Shown: positions 39,201-53,598 of the stretch, one piece after another
Numbering within the stretch: the stretch's first letter is position 1
How the letters are laid out: every line of letters starts with the position of its first letter
NCBI RefSeq assembly: GCF_051020955.1
Contig: NW_027476217.1
Location: forward strand, 1-64,000
Direction of reading: 5' to 3'
Length of the DNA: 64,000 bases
From: Megalopta genalis
Taxonomy: Eukaryota; Arthropoda; Insecta; Hymenoptera; Halictidae
Notes under the pieces: model-generated
What the model was told of the DNA's origin: nothing
Databases searched by the model: none
Seen by the model: the letters and a program-made list of their open reading frames with translations, nothing else
Position numbers and translations under genes: made by a program

Positions 39201-42200
39201 TGATTTAGCTTCAAACACTTGGGATATACGTGACATAGCTTCAAATGCAGACGATCAAACGAGTTAGCTTCAAAATCCATGCGATAAACTTGATTTAGCT
39301 TCAAATCAATGCGAAGTAGAAGGATGAGCTTCAAATCCATGTAACACAAATGATTTAGCTTCAAATTCTAGCGATATAAATGATATAGCTTCAAATGTAG
39401 GCGAAACAAACGAGTTAGCTTCTAATCCATGCGAAACTCATGATTTAGCTTCAAATCAATGCGATGTAGAAGGTTTACCTTCAAATCCATGCTTAACAAA
39501 TGATTTAGCTTCAAACACTTGGGATATAAGTGACATAGCTTCAAATGCAGACGATCAAACGAGTTAGCTTCAAGTCCACGCGAAACAAGTGATTTAGCTT
39601 CAGACACTTGCGATATAAGTGATATAGCTTCAAATGCAGACGATCAAACGAGTTAGCTTCAAAATCCATGCGATAAACTTGATTTAGCTTCAAATCAATG
39701 CGAAGTAGAAGGATTAGCTTCAAATCCGTGGAACGCAAATGATTTAGCTTCAAATACTAGCGATATAAATGATATAGCTTCAAATGCAGGCGAAACAAAC
39801 GAGTTAGCTTCTAATCCATGCGAAACTCATGATTTAGCTTCAAATCAATACGATGTAGAAGGTTTACCTTCAAATCCATGCTTAACAAATAATTTAGCTT
39901 CAAACAGTTGGGATATAAGTGATATAGCTTCAAATGCAGAAGATCAAACGAGTTAGCCTCAAAATCCATGCGATAAATTTGATTTAGCTTCAAATCAATG
40001 CGAAGTAGAAGGATTAGCTTCAAATCCGTGGAACGCAAATGATTTAGCTTCAAATACTAGCGATATAAATGATATAGCTTCAAATGCAGGCGAAACAAAC
40101 GAGTTAGCTTCTAATCCATGCGAAACTCATGATTTAGCTTCAAATCAATGCGATGTAGAAGGTTTACCTTCAAATCCATGCTTAACAAATGATTTAGCTT
40201 CAAATACTTGGGATATAAATGATATAGCTTCAAATGCAGAAGAAACAAACGGGTTATCTTCAAATCCATGCCATGCACTTGATTTAGCTGAAAATCAATG
40301 CGATGTAGAAGGTTTACCTTCAAATCCATGCTTAACAAATGATTTAGATTCAAATACTTGCGATATAAATGATATAGCTTCAAATGCAGAAGAAACAAAC
40401 GAGTTATCTTCAAATCCATGCCATGCACTTGATTTAGCTGAAAATCAATGCGATGTAGAAGGTTTAGCTTGAAATCCATGCGAAACAAATGATTTAGCAT
40501 CAGATACTTGCGATTTAAGTGATATAGCTTCAAATGCAGGCGAAACAAACGAGTTAGCATCTAATCCATGCGAAACTCATGATTTAGCTTCAAATCAATG
40601 CGATGTAGAAGGTTTACCTTCAAATCCATGCTTAACAAATAATTTAGCTTCAAACACTTGGGATATAAGTGATATAGCTTGAAATGCAGACGATCAAACG
40701 AGTTAGCTTCAAGTCCACGCGAAACAAGTGATTTAGCTTCAGACACTTGCGATATAAGTGATATAGCTTCAAATGCAGACGATCAAACGAGTTAGCTTCA
40801 AAATCCATGCGATAAACTTGATTTAGCTTCAAATCAATGCAAAGTAGAAGGATTAGCTTCAAATCCGTGGAACGCAAATGATTTAGCTTCAAATACTAGC
40901 GATATAAATGATATAGCTTCTAATGCAGGCGAAACAAACGAGTTAGCTTCTAATCCATGCGAAACTCATGATTTAGCTTCAAATCAATGCGATGTAGAAG
41001 GTTTACCTTCAAATCCATGCTGAACAAATGATTTAGCTTCAAACACTTGGGATATACGTGATATAGCTTCAAATGCAGGCGAAACAAACGTGTTAGATTG
41101 TAATCCATGCGAAACTCATGATTTAGCTTCAAATCAATGCGATGTAGAAGGTTTACCTTCAAATCCATGCTTAACAAATGATTCAGCTTCAAACACTTGG
41201 GATATACGTGATATAGCTTCAAATGCAGACGATCAAACGAGTTAGCTTCAAAATCCATGCGATAAACTTGATTTAGCTTCAAATCAATGCGAAGTAGCAG
41301 GATTAGCTTCAAATCCATGCAACACAAATTATTTAGCTTCAAATACTTGCGATATAAATGATATAGCTTCAAATGCAGGCGAAACAAACGTGTTAGCTTC
41401 TAATCCATGCGAAACTCATGATTTAGCTTCAAATCAATGCGATGTAGAAGGTTTACCTTCAAATCCATGCTTAACAAATGATTTAGCTTCAAACACTTGG
41501 GATATAAGTGACATAGCTTCAAATGCAGACGATCAAACGAGTTAGCTTCATAATCCACGCGATAAATTTGATTTAGCTTCAAATCAATGCGAAGTAGAAG
41601 GATGAGCTTCAAATCCATGCAACACAAATGATTTAGCTTCAAATTCTAGCGATATAAATGATATAGATTCAAATGCAGGCAAAACAAACGTGTTAGCTTC
41701 TAATCCATGCGAAACTCATGATTTAGCTTCAAATCAATGCGATGTAGAAGGTTTACCTTCAAATCCATGCTTAACAAATGATTTAGCTTCAAATACTTGC
41801 GATATAAATGATATAGCTTCAAATGCAGAAGAAACAAACGAGTTATCTTCAAATCCATGCCATGCACTTGATTTAGCTGAAAATCAATGCGATGTAGAAG
41901 GTTTAGCTTGAAATCCATGCGAAACAAATGATTTAGCATCAGATACTTGCGATTTAAGTGATATAGCTTCAAATGCAGGCGAAACAAACGAGTTAGCATC
42001 TAATCCATGCGAAACTCATGATTTAGCTTCAAATCAATGCGATGTAGAAGGTTTACCTTCAAATCCATGCTTAACAAATAATTTAGCTTCAAACACTTGG
42101 GATATAAGTGATATAGCTTGAAATGCAGACGATCAAACGAGTTAGCTTCAAGTCCACGCGAAACAAGTGATTTAGCTTCAGACACTTGCGATATAAGTGA

Positions 42201-45200
42201 TATAGCTTCAAATGCAGACGATCAAACGAGTTAGCTTCAAAATCCATGCGATGAACTTGATTTAGCTTCAAATCAATGCGAAGTAGAAGGATTAGCTTCA
42301 AATCCGTGGAACGCAAATGATTTAGCTTCAAATACTAGCGATATAAATGATATAGCTTCAAATGCAGGCGAAACAAACGAATTAGCATCTAATCCATGCG
42401 AAACTCATGATTTAGCTTCAAATCAATGCGATGTAGAAGGTTTACCTTCAAATCCATGCTTAACAAATAATTTAGCTTCAAACAGTTGGGATATAAGTGA
42501 TATAGCTTCAAATGCAGAAGATCAAACGAGTTAGCCTCAAAATCCATGCGATAAATTTGATTTAGCTTCAAATCAATGCGAAGTAGAAGGGTGAGCTTCA
42601 AATCCATGCAACACAAATTATTTAGCTTCAAATACTTGCGATATAAATGATATAGCTTCAAATGCAGGCGAAACAAACGTGTTAGCTTCTAATCCATGCG
42701 AAACTCATGATTTAGCTTCAAATCAATGCGATGTAGAAGGTTTACCTTGAAATCCATGCTGAACAAATGATTTAGCTTCAAATACTTGGGATATAAATGA
42801 TATAGCTTGAAATGCAGAAGAAACAAACGGGTTATCTTCAAATCCATGCCATGCACTTGATTTAGCTGAAAATCAATGCGATGTAGAAGGTTTACCTTCA
42901 AATCCATGCTTAACAAATGATTTAGATTCAAATACTTGCGATATAAATGATATAGCTTCAAATGCAGAAGAAACAAACGAGTTATCTTCAAATCCATGCC
43001 ATGCACTTGATTTAGCTGAAAATCAATGCGATGTAGAAGGTTTAGCTTTTAATCCATGCGAAACAAATGATTTAGCATCAGATACTTGCGATTTAAGTGA
43101 TATAGCTTCAAATGCAGGCGAAACAAACGAGTTAGCATCTAATCCATGCGAAACTCATGATTTAGCTTCAAATCAATGAGATGTAGACGGTTTACCTTCA
43201 AATCCATGCTTAACAAATAATTTAGCTTCAAACACTTGGGATATAAGTGATATAGCTTGAAATGCAGACGAACAAACGAGTTAGCTTCAAGTCCACGCGA
43301 AACAAGTGATTTAGCTTCAGACACTTGCGATATAAGTGATATAGCTTCAAATGCAGACGATCAAACGAGTTAGCTTCAAAATCCATGCGATAAACTTGAT
43401 TTAGCTTCAAATCAATGCGAAGTAGAAGGATTAGCTGTAAATCCGTGGAACGCAAATTATTTAGCTTCAAATACTAGCGATATAAATGATATAGCTTCAA
43501 ATGCAGGCGAAACAAACGAATTAGCTTCTAATCCATGCGAAACTCATGATTTAGCTTCAAATCAATGCGATGTAGAAGGTTTACCTTCAAATCCATGCTT
43601 AACAAATGATTTAGCTTCAAACACTTGGGATATAAGTGACATAGCTTCAAATGCAGACGATCAAACGAGTTAGCTTCATAATCCACGCGATAAATTTGAT
43701 TTAGCTTCAAATCAATGCGAAGTAGAAGGATGAGCTTCAAATCCATGCAACACAAATGATTTAGCTTCAAATACTTGCGATATAAATGATATAGCTTCAA
43801 ATGCAGGCGAAACAAACGAGTTAGCTTCTAATCCATGCGAAACTCATGATTTAGCTTCAAATCAATGCGATGTAGAAGATTTACCTTCAAATCCATGCTG
43901 AACAAATGATTTAGCTTCAAACACTTGAGATATACGTGATATAGCTTCAAATGCAGGCGAAACAAACGTGTTAGATTGTAATCCATGCGAAACTCATGAT
44001 TTAGCTTCAAATCAATGCGATGGAGAAGGTTTACCTTCAAATACATGCTTAACAAATGATTTAGCTTCAAACACTTGGGATATACGTGATATAGCTTCAA
44101 ATGCAGACGATCAAACGAGTTAGCTTCAAAATCCATGCGATAAACTTGATTTAGCTTCAAATCAATGCGAAGTAGAAGGATTAGCTTCAAATCCGTGGAA
44201 CGCAAATGATTTAGCTTCAAATACTAGCGATATAAATGATATAGCTTCAAATGCAGACGAAACAAACGAGTTAGCTTCTAATCCATGCGAAACTCATGAT
44301 TTAGCTTCAAATCAATGCGATGTAGAAGGTTTACCTTCAAATCCATGCTGAACAAATGATTTAGCTTCAAACACTTGGGATATACGTGATATAGCTTCAA
44401 ATGCAGGCGAAACAAACGTGTTAGATTGTAATCCATGCGAAACTCATGATTTAGCTTCAAATCAATGCGATGTAGAAGGTTTACCTTCAAATCCATGCTT
44501 AACAAATGATTTAGCTTCAAACACTTGGGATATACGTGATATAGCTTCAAATGCAGACGATCAAACGAGTTAGCTTCAAAATCCATGCGATAAACTTGAT
44601 TTAGCTTCAAATCAATGCGAAGTAGAAGGATTAGCTTCAAATCCATGCAACACAAATGATTTAGCTTCAAATACTTGCGATATAAATGATATAGCTTCAA
44701 ATGCAGGCGAAACAAACGTGTTAGCTTCTAATCTATGCGAAACTCATGATTTAGCTTCAAATCAATGCGATGTAGAAGGTTTACCTTCAAATCCATGCTT
44801 AACAAATAATTTAGCTTCAAACAGTTGGGATATAAGTGATATAGCTTCAAATGCAGAAGATCAAACGAGTTAGCCTCAAAATCCATGCGATAAACTTGAT
44901 TTAGCTTCAAATCAATGCGAAGTAGAAGGGTGAGCTTCAAATCCATGCAACACAAATGATTTAGCTTCAAATACTTGCGATATAAATGATATAGCTTCAA
45001 ATGTAGGCGAAACAAACGAGTTAGCTTCTAATCCATGCGAAACTCATGATTTAGCTTCAAATAAATGCGATGTAGATGGTTTACCTTCAAATCCATGCTT
45101 AACAAATAATTTAGCTTCAAACACTTGGGATATAAGTGATATAGCTTCAAATGCAGACGATCAAACGAATTAGCCTCAAAATCCATGCGATAAACTTGAT

Positions 45201-45264
45201 TTAGCTTGAAATCAATGCGAAGTAGAAGGATGAGCTTCAAATCCATGCAACACAAATGATTTAG

Positions 45265-45866
45265 CTACAAGTAATTGCGATATAAATGATATAGCTTCAA
45301 ATGTAGGCGAAACAAACGTGTTAGCTTGTAATCCATGCGAAACTCATGATTTAGCTTCAAATCAATGCGATGTAGAAGGATTACCTTCAAATCCATGCTT
45401 AACAAATGATTTAGCTTCAAACACTTGGGATATAAGTGATATAGCTTCAAATGCAGACGATCAAACGAGTTAGCTTCAAAATCCATGCGATAAACTTGAT
45501 TTAGCTTCAAATAAATGCGAAGTAGAAGGATTAGCTTAAAATCCATGCAACACAAATGATTTAGCTACAAATAATTGCGATATAAATGATATAGCTTCAA
45601 ATGTAGGCGAAACAAACGTGTTAGCTTGTAATCCATGCGAAACTCATGATTTAGCTTCAAATCAATGCGATGTAGAAGGATTACCTTCAAATCCATGCTT
45701 AACAAATGATTTAGCTTCAAACACTTGGGATATAAGTGATATAGCTTCAAATGCAGACGATCAAACGAGTTAGCTTCAAAATCCATGCGATAAACTTGAT
45801 TTAGCTTCAAATAAATGCGAAGTAGAAGGATTAGCTTAAAATCCATGCAACACAAATGATTTAGCT
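45265..45866. repeat. Near-perfect 300 bp tandem duplication
   Basis: Positions 45,265-45,566 and 45,565-45,866 match at 300 bp spacing. Four consecutive full 60-base lines are identical between copies. Both include the rare ttagctacaa with taattgcg, gtagaaggattacc and gcttaaaatcc. A difference is seen at the left edge (gtaattg against ataattg). It is one ten-monomer unit copied very recently. Confidence 0.93.
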
Positions 45867-46420
45867 TCAAATACTTGCGATATAAATGATATAGCTTCAA
45901 ATGCAGACGATCAAACGAGTTAGCTTCAAAATCCATGCGATAAACTTGATTTAGCTTCAAATCAATGCGAAGTAGAAGGATTAGCTTCAAATCCATGCAA
46001 CACAAATGATTTAGCTTCAAATACTTGCGATATAAATGATATAGCTTCAAATGCAGGCCTAACAAACGAGTTATCTTCTAATCCATGCGAAACTCATGAT
46101 TTAGCTTCAAATCAATGCGGTGTAGAAGGTTTACCTTCAAATCCATGCTTAACAAATAATTTAGCTTCAAACATTTGGGATATAAGTGATATAGCTTCAA
46201 ATGCAGACGATCAAACGTGTTAGCCTCAAAATCCATGCGATAAACTTGATTTAGCTTGAAATCAATGCGAAGTAGAAGGATGAGCTTCAAATCCATGCAA
46301 CACAAATGATTTAGCTTCAAATACTTGCGATATAAATGATATAGCTTCAAATGTAGGCGAAACAAACGTGTTAGCTTGTAATCCATGCGAAACTCATGAT
46401 TTAGCTTCAAATCAATGCGA

Positions 46421-46430
46421 TGTAGGTTTG
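46421..46430. other. 3 bp deletion in a B monomer
   Basis: The A/B join reads gatgtaggtttgcc where the norm is gatgtagaaggtttacc, so three bases are gone. This is the only length change in the window I found that removes a multiple of three. It leaves the minus-strand frame of 46,078-46,812 (244 codons) open. A single case is not evidence for coding. Confidence 0.85.
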
Positions 46431-47724
46431 CCTTCAAATCCATGCTTAACAAATGATTTAGCTTCAAATACTTGCGATATAAATGATATAGCTTGAAATG
46501 CAGGCGAAACAAACGTGTTAGCTTGTAATCCATGCGAAACTCATGATTTAGCTTCAAATCAATGCGATGTAGAAGGTTTACCTTCAAATCCATGCTTAAC
46601 AAATGATTTAGCTTCAAACACTTGGGAGATACGTGATATAGCTTCAAATGCAGACGATCGAACGAGTTAGCTTCAAAATCCATGCGATAAACTTGATTTA
46701 GCTTCAAATCAATGCGAAGTAGAAGGATTAGCTTCAAATCCGTGGAACGCAAATGATTTAGCTTCAAATACTTGCGATATAAATGATATAGCTTCAAATG
46801 CAGGCGAAACAAACGAGTTAGCTTCTAATCCATGCGAAACTCATGATTTAGCTTCAAATCAATGCGATGTAGAAGGTTCACCTTCAAATCCATGCTTAAC
46901 AAATAATTTAGTTTCAAACACTTGGGATATAAGTGATATAGATTCAAATGCAGACGATCAAACGAGTTAGCTTCAAAATCCATGCGATAAACTTGATTTA
47001 GCTTCAAATCAATGCGAAGTAGAAGGATGAGCTTCAAATCCATGTAACACAAATGATTTGGCTTCAAATACTTGCGATATAAATGATATAGCTTCAAATG
47101 TAGGCGAAACAAACGAGTTAGCTTCTAATCCATGCGAAACTCATGATTTAGCTTCAAATCAATGCGATGTAGAAGGTTTACCTTCAAATCCATGCTTAAC
47201 AAATGATTTAGCTTCAAACACTTGGGATATAAGTGACATAGCTTCAAATGCAGACGATCAAACGAGTTAGCTTCATAATCCACGCGATAAATTTGATTTA
47301 GCTTCAAATCAATGCGAAGTAGAAGGATGAGCTTCAAATCCATGCAACACAAATGATTTAGCTTCAAATACTTGCGATATAAATGATATAGCTTCAAATG
47401 CAGGCGAAACAAACGAGTTAGCTTCTAATCCATGCGAAACTCATGATTTAGCTTCAAATCAATGCGATGTAGAAGGTTTACCTTCAAATCCATGCTTAAC
47501 AAATAATTTAGCTTCAAACAGTTGGGATATAAGTGATATAGCTTCAAATGCAGAAGATCAAACGAGTTAGCCTCAAAATCCATGCGATAAACTTGATTTA
47601 GCTTCAAATCAATGCGAAGTAGAAGGGTGAGCTTCAAATCCATGCAACACAAATGATTTAGCTTCAAATACTTGCGATATAAATGATATAGCTTCTAATG
47701 TAGGCGAAACAAACGAGTTAGCTT

Positions 47725-49490
47725 CTAATCCATGCGAAACTCATGATTTAGCTTCAAATAAATGCGATGTAGAAGGTTTACCTTCAAATCCATGCTTAAC
47801 AAATAATTTAGCTTCAAACACTTGGCATATAAGTGATATAGCTTCAAATGCAGACGATCAAACGAGTTAGCTTCAAAATCCATGCGATAAACTTGATTTA
47901 GCTTGAAATCAATGCGAAGTAGAAGGATTAGCTTCAAATCCATGCAACACAAATGATTTAGCTTCAAATACTTGCGATATAAATGATATAGCTTCAAATG
48001 CAGGCCTAACAAACGAGTTAGCTTCTAATCCATTCGAAACTCATGATTTAGCTTCAAATCAATGCGATGTAGAAGGTTTACCTTCAAATCCATGCACAAC
48101 AAATGATTTAGCTTCAGACACTTGGGATATAAGTGATATAGCTTCAAATGCAGACGATCAAACGAGTTAGCTTCAAAATCCATGCGATAAACTTGATTTA
48201 GCTTCAAATCAATGCGATGTAGAAGGTTTACCATAAAATCCATGCTTAACAAATGATTTAGCTTCAAATACTTGCGATATAAATGATATAGCTTCAAATG
48301 CAGGCGAAAGAAACGTGTTAGCTTCTGATCCATGCGAAACTCATGATTTAGCTTCAAATCAATGCGATGTAGAAGATTTACCTTCAAATCCATGCTTAAC
48401 AAATGATTTAGCTTCAAATACTTGCGATATAAATGATATAGCTTCAAATGTAGGCGAAACAAACGTGTTAGCTTCTAATCCATGCGAGACTCATGATTTA
48501 GCTTCAAATCAATGCGATGTAGGAGGTTTACCTTCAAATCCATGCTTAACAAATAATTTAGCTTCAAACACTTGGGATATAAGTGATATAGCTTCAAATG
48601 AAGACGATCAAACAAGTTAGCCACAATATCCATGCGATAAACTTGATTTAGCTTCAAATCAATGCGAAGTAGAAGGATTAGCTTCAAATCCATGCAACAC
48701 AAATGATTTAGCTTCAAATACTTGCGATATAAATGATATAGCTTCAAATGCAGGCGAATCAAACGAGCTAGTTTCTAATCCATGCGAAACTCATGATTTA
48801 GCTTCAAATCAATGCGATGTGGAAGGTTTACCTTCAAATCAATGCTTAACAAATAATTTAGCTTCAAACACTTGGCATATAAGTGATATAGCTTCAAATG
48901 CAGACGATCAAACGAGTTAGCTTCAAAATCCATGCGATAAACTTGATTTAGCTTCAAATCCATGCGTAGTAGAAGGATTAGCTTCAAATCCATGCGAAAC
49001 TCATGATTTAGCTTCAAATCAATGCGATGTAGAAGGTTTACCTTCAAATCCATGCTTTTCAAATGATTTAGCTTCAAACACTTGGGATATACGTGATATA
49101 GCTTCAAATGCAGACGATCAAACGAGTTAGCTTCAAAATCCATGCGATAAAATTGATTTAGCTTCAAATCAATGCGATGTAGAACGTTTACCTTCAAATC
49201 CATGCTTAACAAATGATTTTGCTTCAATTACTTGCGATATAAATGATATAGCTTCAAATGCAGGCGAAACAAACGTGTTAGCTTGTAATCCATGCGAAAC
49301 TCATGATTTAGCTTCAAATCAATGCGATGTAGAAGGTTTACCTTCAAATCCATGCTTAACAAATGATTTAGCTTCAAACACTTGGGATATACGTGATATA
49401 GCTTCAAATGCAGACGATCAAACGAGTTAGCTTCAAAATCCGTGCGATAAACTTGATTTAGCTTCAAATCAATGCGAAGTAGAAGGATTA
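47725..49490. repeat. About 1.8 kb block, copy 1 (partner 51,833-53,598)
   Basis: This block matches 51,833-53,598 at 4,108 bp spacing. Shared markers are ggcctaacaaacg (48,002), ccatgcacaac (48,090), ccataaaatcc (48,230), gccacaatatcc (48,621), gagctagtttc (48,766), the B/E hybrid at 48,975 and tgcttttcaaatg (49,053). Point differences are more numerous than in the 3 kb pair. The match may extend further left in weaker form. Confidence 0.83.
48975..49004. other. B/E hybrid monomer, three monomers lost
   Basis: The monomer starts as B (ggattagcttc) and ends as E (gaaactcat), so the order is A-(B/E)-A. The same hybrid is found at 53,083-53,112 and again at 53,893-53,922 (810 bp further on), showing the event was copied twice with its surroundings. 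Confidence 0.82.
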
Positions 49491-52400
49491 GCTTCAAATC
49501 CGTGGAACGCAAATGATTTAGCTTCAAATACTTGCGATATAAATGATATAGCTTCAAATGCAGGCGAAACAAACGAGTTAGCTTCTAATCCATGCGAAGC
49601 TCATGATTTAGCTTCAAATCAATGCGATGTAGAAGGTTTACCTTCAAATCCATGCTTAACAAATAATTTAGCTTCAAACACTTGGGATATAAGTGATATA
49701 GCTTGAAATGCAGACGATCAAACGAATTAGCTTCAAAATCCATACGATAAACTTGATTTAGCTTCAAATCAATGCGAAGTAGAAGGATTAGCTTCAAATC
49801 CATGCAACACAAGTGATTTAGCTTCAGACACTTGGGATATAAGTGATATAGCTTCAAATGCACACGATCAAACGAGTTAGCTTCAAGTCCACGCGAAACA
49901 AGTGATTTAGCTTCAAATCAATGCGATGTAGAAGGTTTACCTTGAAATCCATGCTTAGCAAATAATTTAGCTTCAAACACTTGGGATATAAGTGATATAG
50001 CTTCAAATGCAGAAGATCAAACGAGTTAGCCTCAAAATCCATGCGATAAACTTGATTTAGCTTCAAATCAATACGAAGTAGAAGGGTGAGCTTCAAATCC
50101 ATGCAACACAAATGATTTAGCTTCAAATACTTGCGATATAAATGATATAGCTTCAAATGTACGCGAAACAAACGAGTTAGCTTCTAATCCATGCGAAACT
50201 CATGATTTAGCTTCAAATAAATGCGATGTAGAAGGTTTACCTTCAAATCAATGCTTAACAAATAATTTAGCTTCAAACACTTGGCATATAAGTGATATAG
50301 CTTCAAATGCAGACGATCAAACGAGTTAGCTTCAAAATCCATGCGATAAACTTGATTTAGCTTCAAATCCGTGCGTAGTAGAAGGATTAGCTTCAAATCC
50401 ATGCAACACAAATGATTTAGCTTCAAATACTTGCGATATAAATGATATAGCTTCAAATGCAGGCCTAACAAACGAGTTAGCTTCTAATCCATGCGAAACT
50501 CATGATTTAGCTTCAAATCAATGCGATGTAGAAGGTTTACCTTCAAGTCCATGCACAACAAATGATTTAGCTTCAGACACTTGGGATATAAGTGATATAG
50601 CTTCAAATGCAGACGATCAAACAAGTTAGCTTCAAAATCCATGCGATAAACTTGATTTAGCTTCAAATCAATGCGATGTAGAAGGTTTACCATAAAATCC
50701 ATGCTTAACAAATGATTTAGCTTCAAATACTTGCGATATAAATGATATAGCTTCAAATGCAGGCGAATGAAACGTGTTAGCTTCTGAACCATGCGAAACT
50801 CATGATTTAGCTTCAAATCAATGCGATGTAGAAGGTTTACCTTCAAATCCATGCTTAACAAATGATTTAGCTTCAAATACTTGCGATATAAATGATATAG
50901 CTTCAAATGCAGGCGAAACAAACGTGTTAGCTTGTAATCCATGCGAAACTCATGATTTAGCTTCAAATCAATGCGATGTAGAAGGTTTACCTTCAAATCC
51001 ATGCTTAACAAATGATTTAGCTTCAAACACTTGGGATATACGTGATATAGCTTCAAATGCAGACGATCAAACGAGTTAGCTTCAAAATCCGTGCGATAAA
51101 CTTGATTTAGCTTCAAATCAATGCGAAGTAGAAGGATTAGCTTCAAATCCGTGGAACGCAAATGATTTAGCTTCAAATACTTGCGATATAAATGATATAG
51201 CTTCAAATGCAGGCGAAACAAACGAGTTAGCTTCTAATCCATGCGAAGCTCATGATTTAGCTTCAAATCAATGCGATGTAGAAGGTTTACCTTCAAATCC
51301 ATGCTTAACAAATAATTTAGCTTCAAACACTTGGGATATAAGTGATATAGCTTGAAATGCAGACGATCAAACGAATTAGCTTCAAAATCCATACGATAAA
51401 CTTGATTTAGCTTCAAATCAATGCGAAGTAGAAGGATTAGCTTCAAATCCATGCAACACAAGTGATTTAGCTTCAGACACTTGGGATATAAGTGATATAG
51501 CTTCAAATGCACACGATCAAACGAGTTAGCTTCAAGTCCACGCGAAACAAGTGATTTAGCTTCAAATCAATGCGATGTAGAAGGTTTACCTTGAAATCCA
51601 TGCTTAGCAAATAATTTAGCTTCAAACACTTGGGATATAAGTGATATAGCTTCAAATGCAGAAGATCAAACGAGTTAGCCTCAAAATCCATGCGATAAAC
51701 TTGATTTAGCTTCAAATCAATACGAAGTAGAAGGGTGAGCTTCAAATCCATGCAACACAAATGATTTAGCTTCAAATACTTGCGATATAAATGATATAGC
51801 TTCAAATGTACGCGAAACAAACGAGTTAGCTTCTAATCCATGCGAAACTCATGATTTAGCTTCAAATAAATGCGATGTAGAAGGTTTACCTTCAAATCAA
51901 TGCTTAACAAATAATTTAGCTTCAAACACTTGGCATATAAGTGATATAGCTTCAAATGCAGACGATCAAACGAGTTAGCTTCAAAATCCATGCGATAAAC
52001 TTGATTTAGCTTCAAATCCGTGCGTAGTAGAAGGATTAGCTTCAAATCCATGCAACACAAATGATTTAGCTTCAAATACTTGCGATATAAATGATATAGC
52101 TTCAAATGCAGGCCTAACAAACGAGTTAGCTTCTAATCCATGCGAAACTCATGATTTAGCTTCAAATCAATGCGATGTAGAAGGTTTACCTTCAAGTCCA
52201 TGCACAACAAATGATTTAGCTTCAGACACTTGGGATATAAGTGATATAGCTTCAAATGCAGACGATCAAACAAGTTAGCTTCAAAATCCATGCGATAAAC
52301 TTGATTTAGCTTCAAATCAATGCGATGTAGAAGGTTTACCATAAAATCCATGCTTAACAAATGATTTAGCTTCAAATACTTGCGATATAAATGATATAGC

Positions 52401-52579
52401 TTCAAATGCAGGCGAATGAAACGTGTTAGCTTCTGAACCATGCGAAACTCATGATTTAGCTTCAAATCAATGCGATGTAGAAGGTTTACCTTCAAATCCA
52501 TGCTTAACAAATGATTTAGCTTCAAATACTTGCGATATAAATGATATAGCTTCAAATGCAGGCGAAACAAACGTGTTAG
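49240..52579. repeat. 1,649 bp unit in two tandem copies
   Basis: Positions 49,240-50,930 match 50,889-52,579 at 1,649 bp (55 monomers less one base). Shared rare sites are the gtgcgataaac E' (49,440/51,089), gaagctcatg (49,597/51,246), the gtccacgcg monomer with its uncompensated 1 bp loss (49,886/51,535), aatacgaagtag (50,070/51,719) and ggcgaatgaaacg (50,762/52,411). The end of the match is set by ttgtaatcc at 50,930 against ttctaatcc at 52,579. I saw no internal difference. Confidence 0.92.
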
Positions 52580-53598
52580 CTTCTAATCCATGCGAAACTC
52601 ATGATTTAGCTTCAAATCAATGCGATGTAGGAGGTTTACCTTCAAATCCATGCTTAACAAATAATTTAGCTTCAAACACTTGGGATATAAGTGATATGGC
52701 TTCAAATGCAGACGATCAAACAAGTTAGCCACAATATCCATGCGATAAACTTGATTTAGCTTCAAATCAATGCGAAGTAGAAGGATTAGCTTCAAATCCA
52801 TGCAACACAAATGATTTACCTTCAAATACTTGCGATATAAATGATATAGCTTCAACTGCAGGCGAATCAAACGAGCTAGTTTCTAAGCCATGCGAAACTC
52901 ATGATTTAGCTTCAAATCAACGCGATGTGGAAGGTTTACCTTCAAATCAATGCTTAACAAATAATTTAGCTTCAAACACTTGGCATATAAGTGATATAGC
53001 TTCAAATGCAGACGATCAAACGAGTTAGCTTCAAAATCCATGCGATAAACTTGATTTAGCTTCAAATCCTTGCGTAGTAGAAGGATTAGCTTCAAATCCA
53101 TGCGAAACTCATGAGTTAGCTTCAAATCAATGCGATGTAGAAGGTTTACCTTCAAATCCATGCTTTTCAAATGATTTAGCTTCAAACACTTGGGATATAC
53201 GTGATATAGCTTCAAATGCAGACGATCAAACGAGTTAGCTTCAAAATCCATGCGATAAAATTGATTTAGCTTCAAATCAATGCGATGTAGAAGGTTTACC
53301 TTCAAATCCATGCTTAACAAATGATTTAGCTTCAATTACTTGCGATATAAATGATATAGCTTCAAATGCAGGCGAAACAAACGTGTTAGCTTGTAATCCA
53401 TGCGAAACTCATGATTTAGCTTCAAATCAATGCGATGTAGAAGGTTTACCTTCAAATCCATGCTTAACAAATGATTTAGCTTCAAACACTTGGGATATAC
53501 ATGATATAGCTTCAAATGCAGACGATCAAACGAGTTAGCTTCAAAATCCATGCGATAAACTTGATTTAGCTTCAAATCAATGCGAAGTAGAAGGATTA
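51833..53598. repeat. About 1.8 kb block, copy 2 (partner 47,725-49,490)
   Basis: This is the second copy at 4,108 bp spacing. It overlaps the right unit of the 1,649 bp duplication, so that duplication arose inside, or next to, this larger copy. A shorter third piece (from the gagctagtttc site at about 53,676 to the B/E hybrid at 53,893) repeats 52,866-53,112 at 810 bp spacing. Confidence 0.82.

Larger units (their letters stand above)
32560..49240. repeat. Right-central domain with ttgtaatcc and atacgtgat variants
   Basis: From about 32.58 kb, E monomers often read ttgtaatcc and C monomers gggatatacgtgat. B often reads ggatgagcttc or gctgaacaaat, and D caaatgtaggcg. P3 and the gtccacgcg monomer continue in a repeated series near 36.7, 39.6, 40.3, 40.7, 41.8, 42.1, 42.9 and 43.3 kb. 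A stretch around 38.8-39.4 kb repeats 35.8-36.4 kb at 3,000 bp spacing. The domain holds no sequence other than the 30 bp repeat. Confidence 0.8.
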
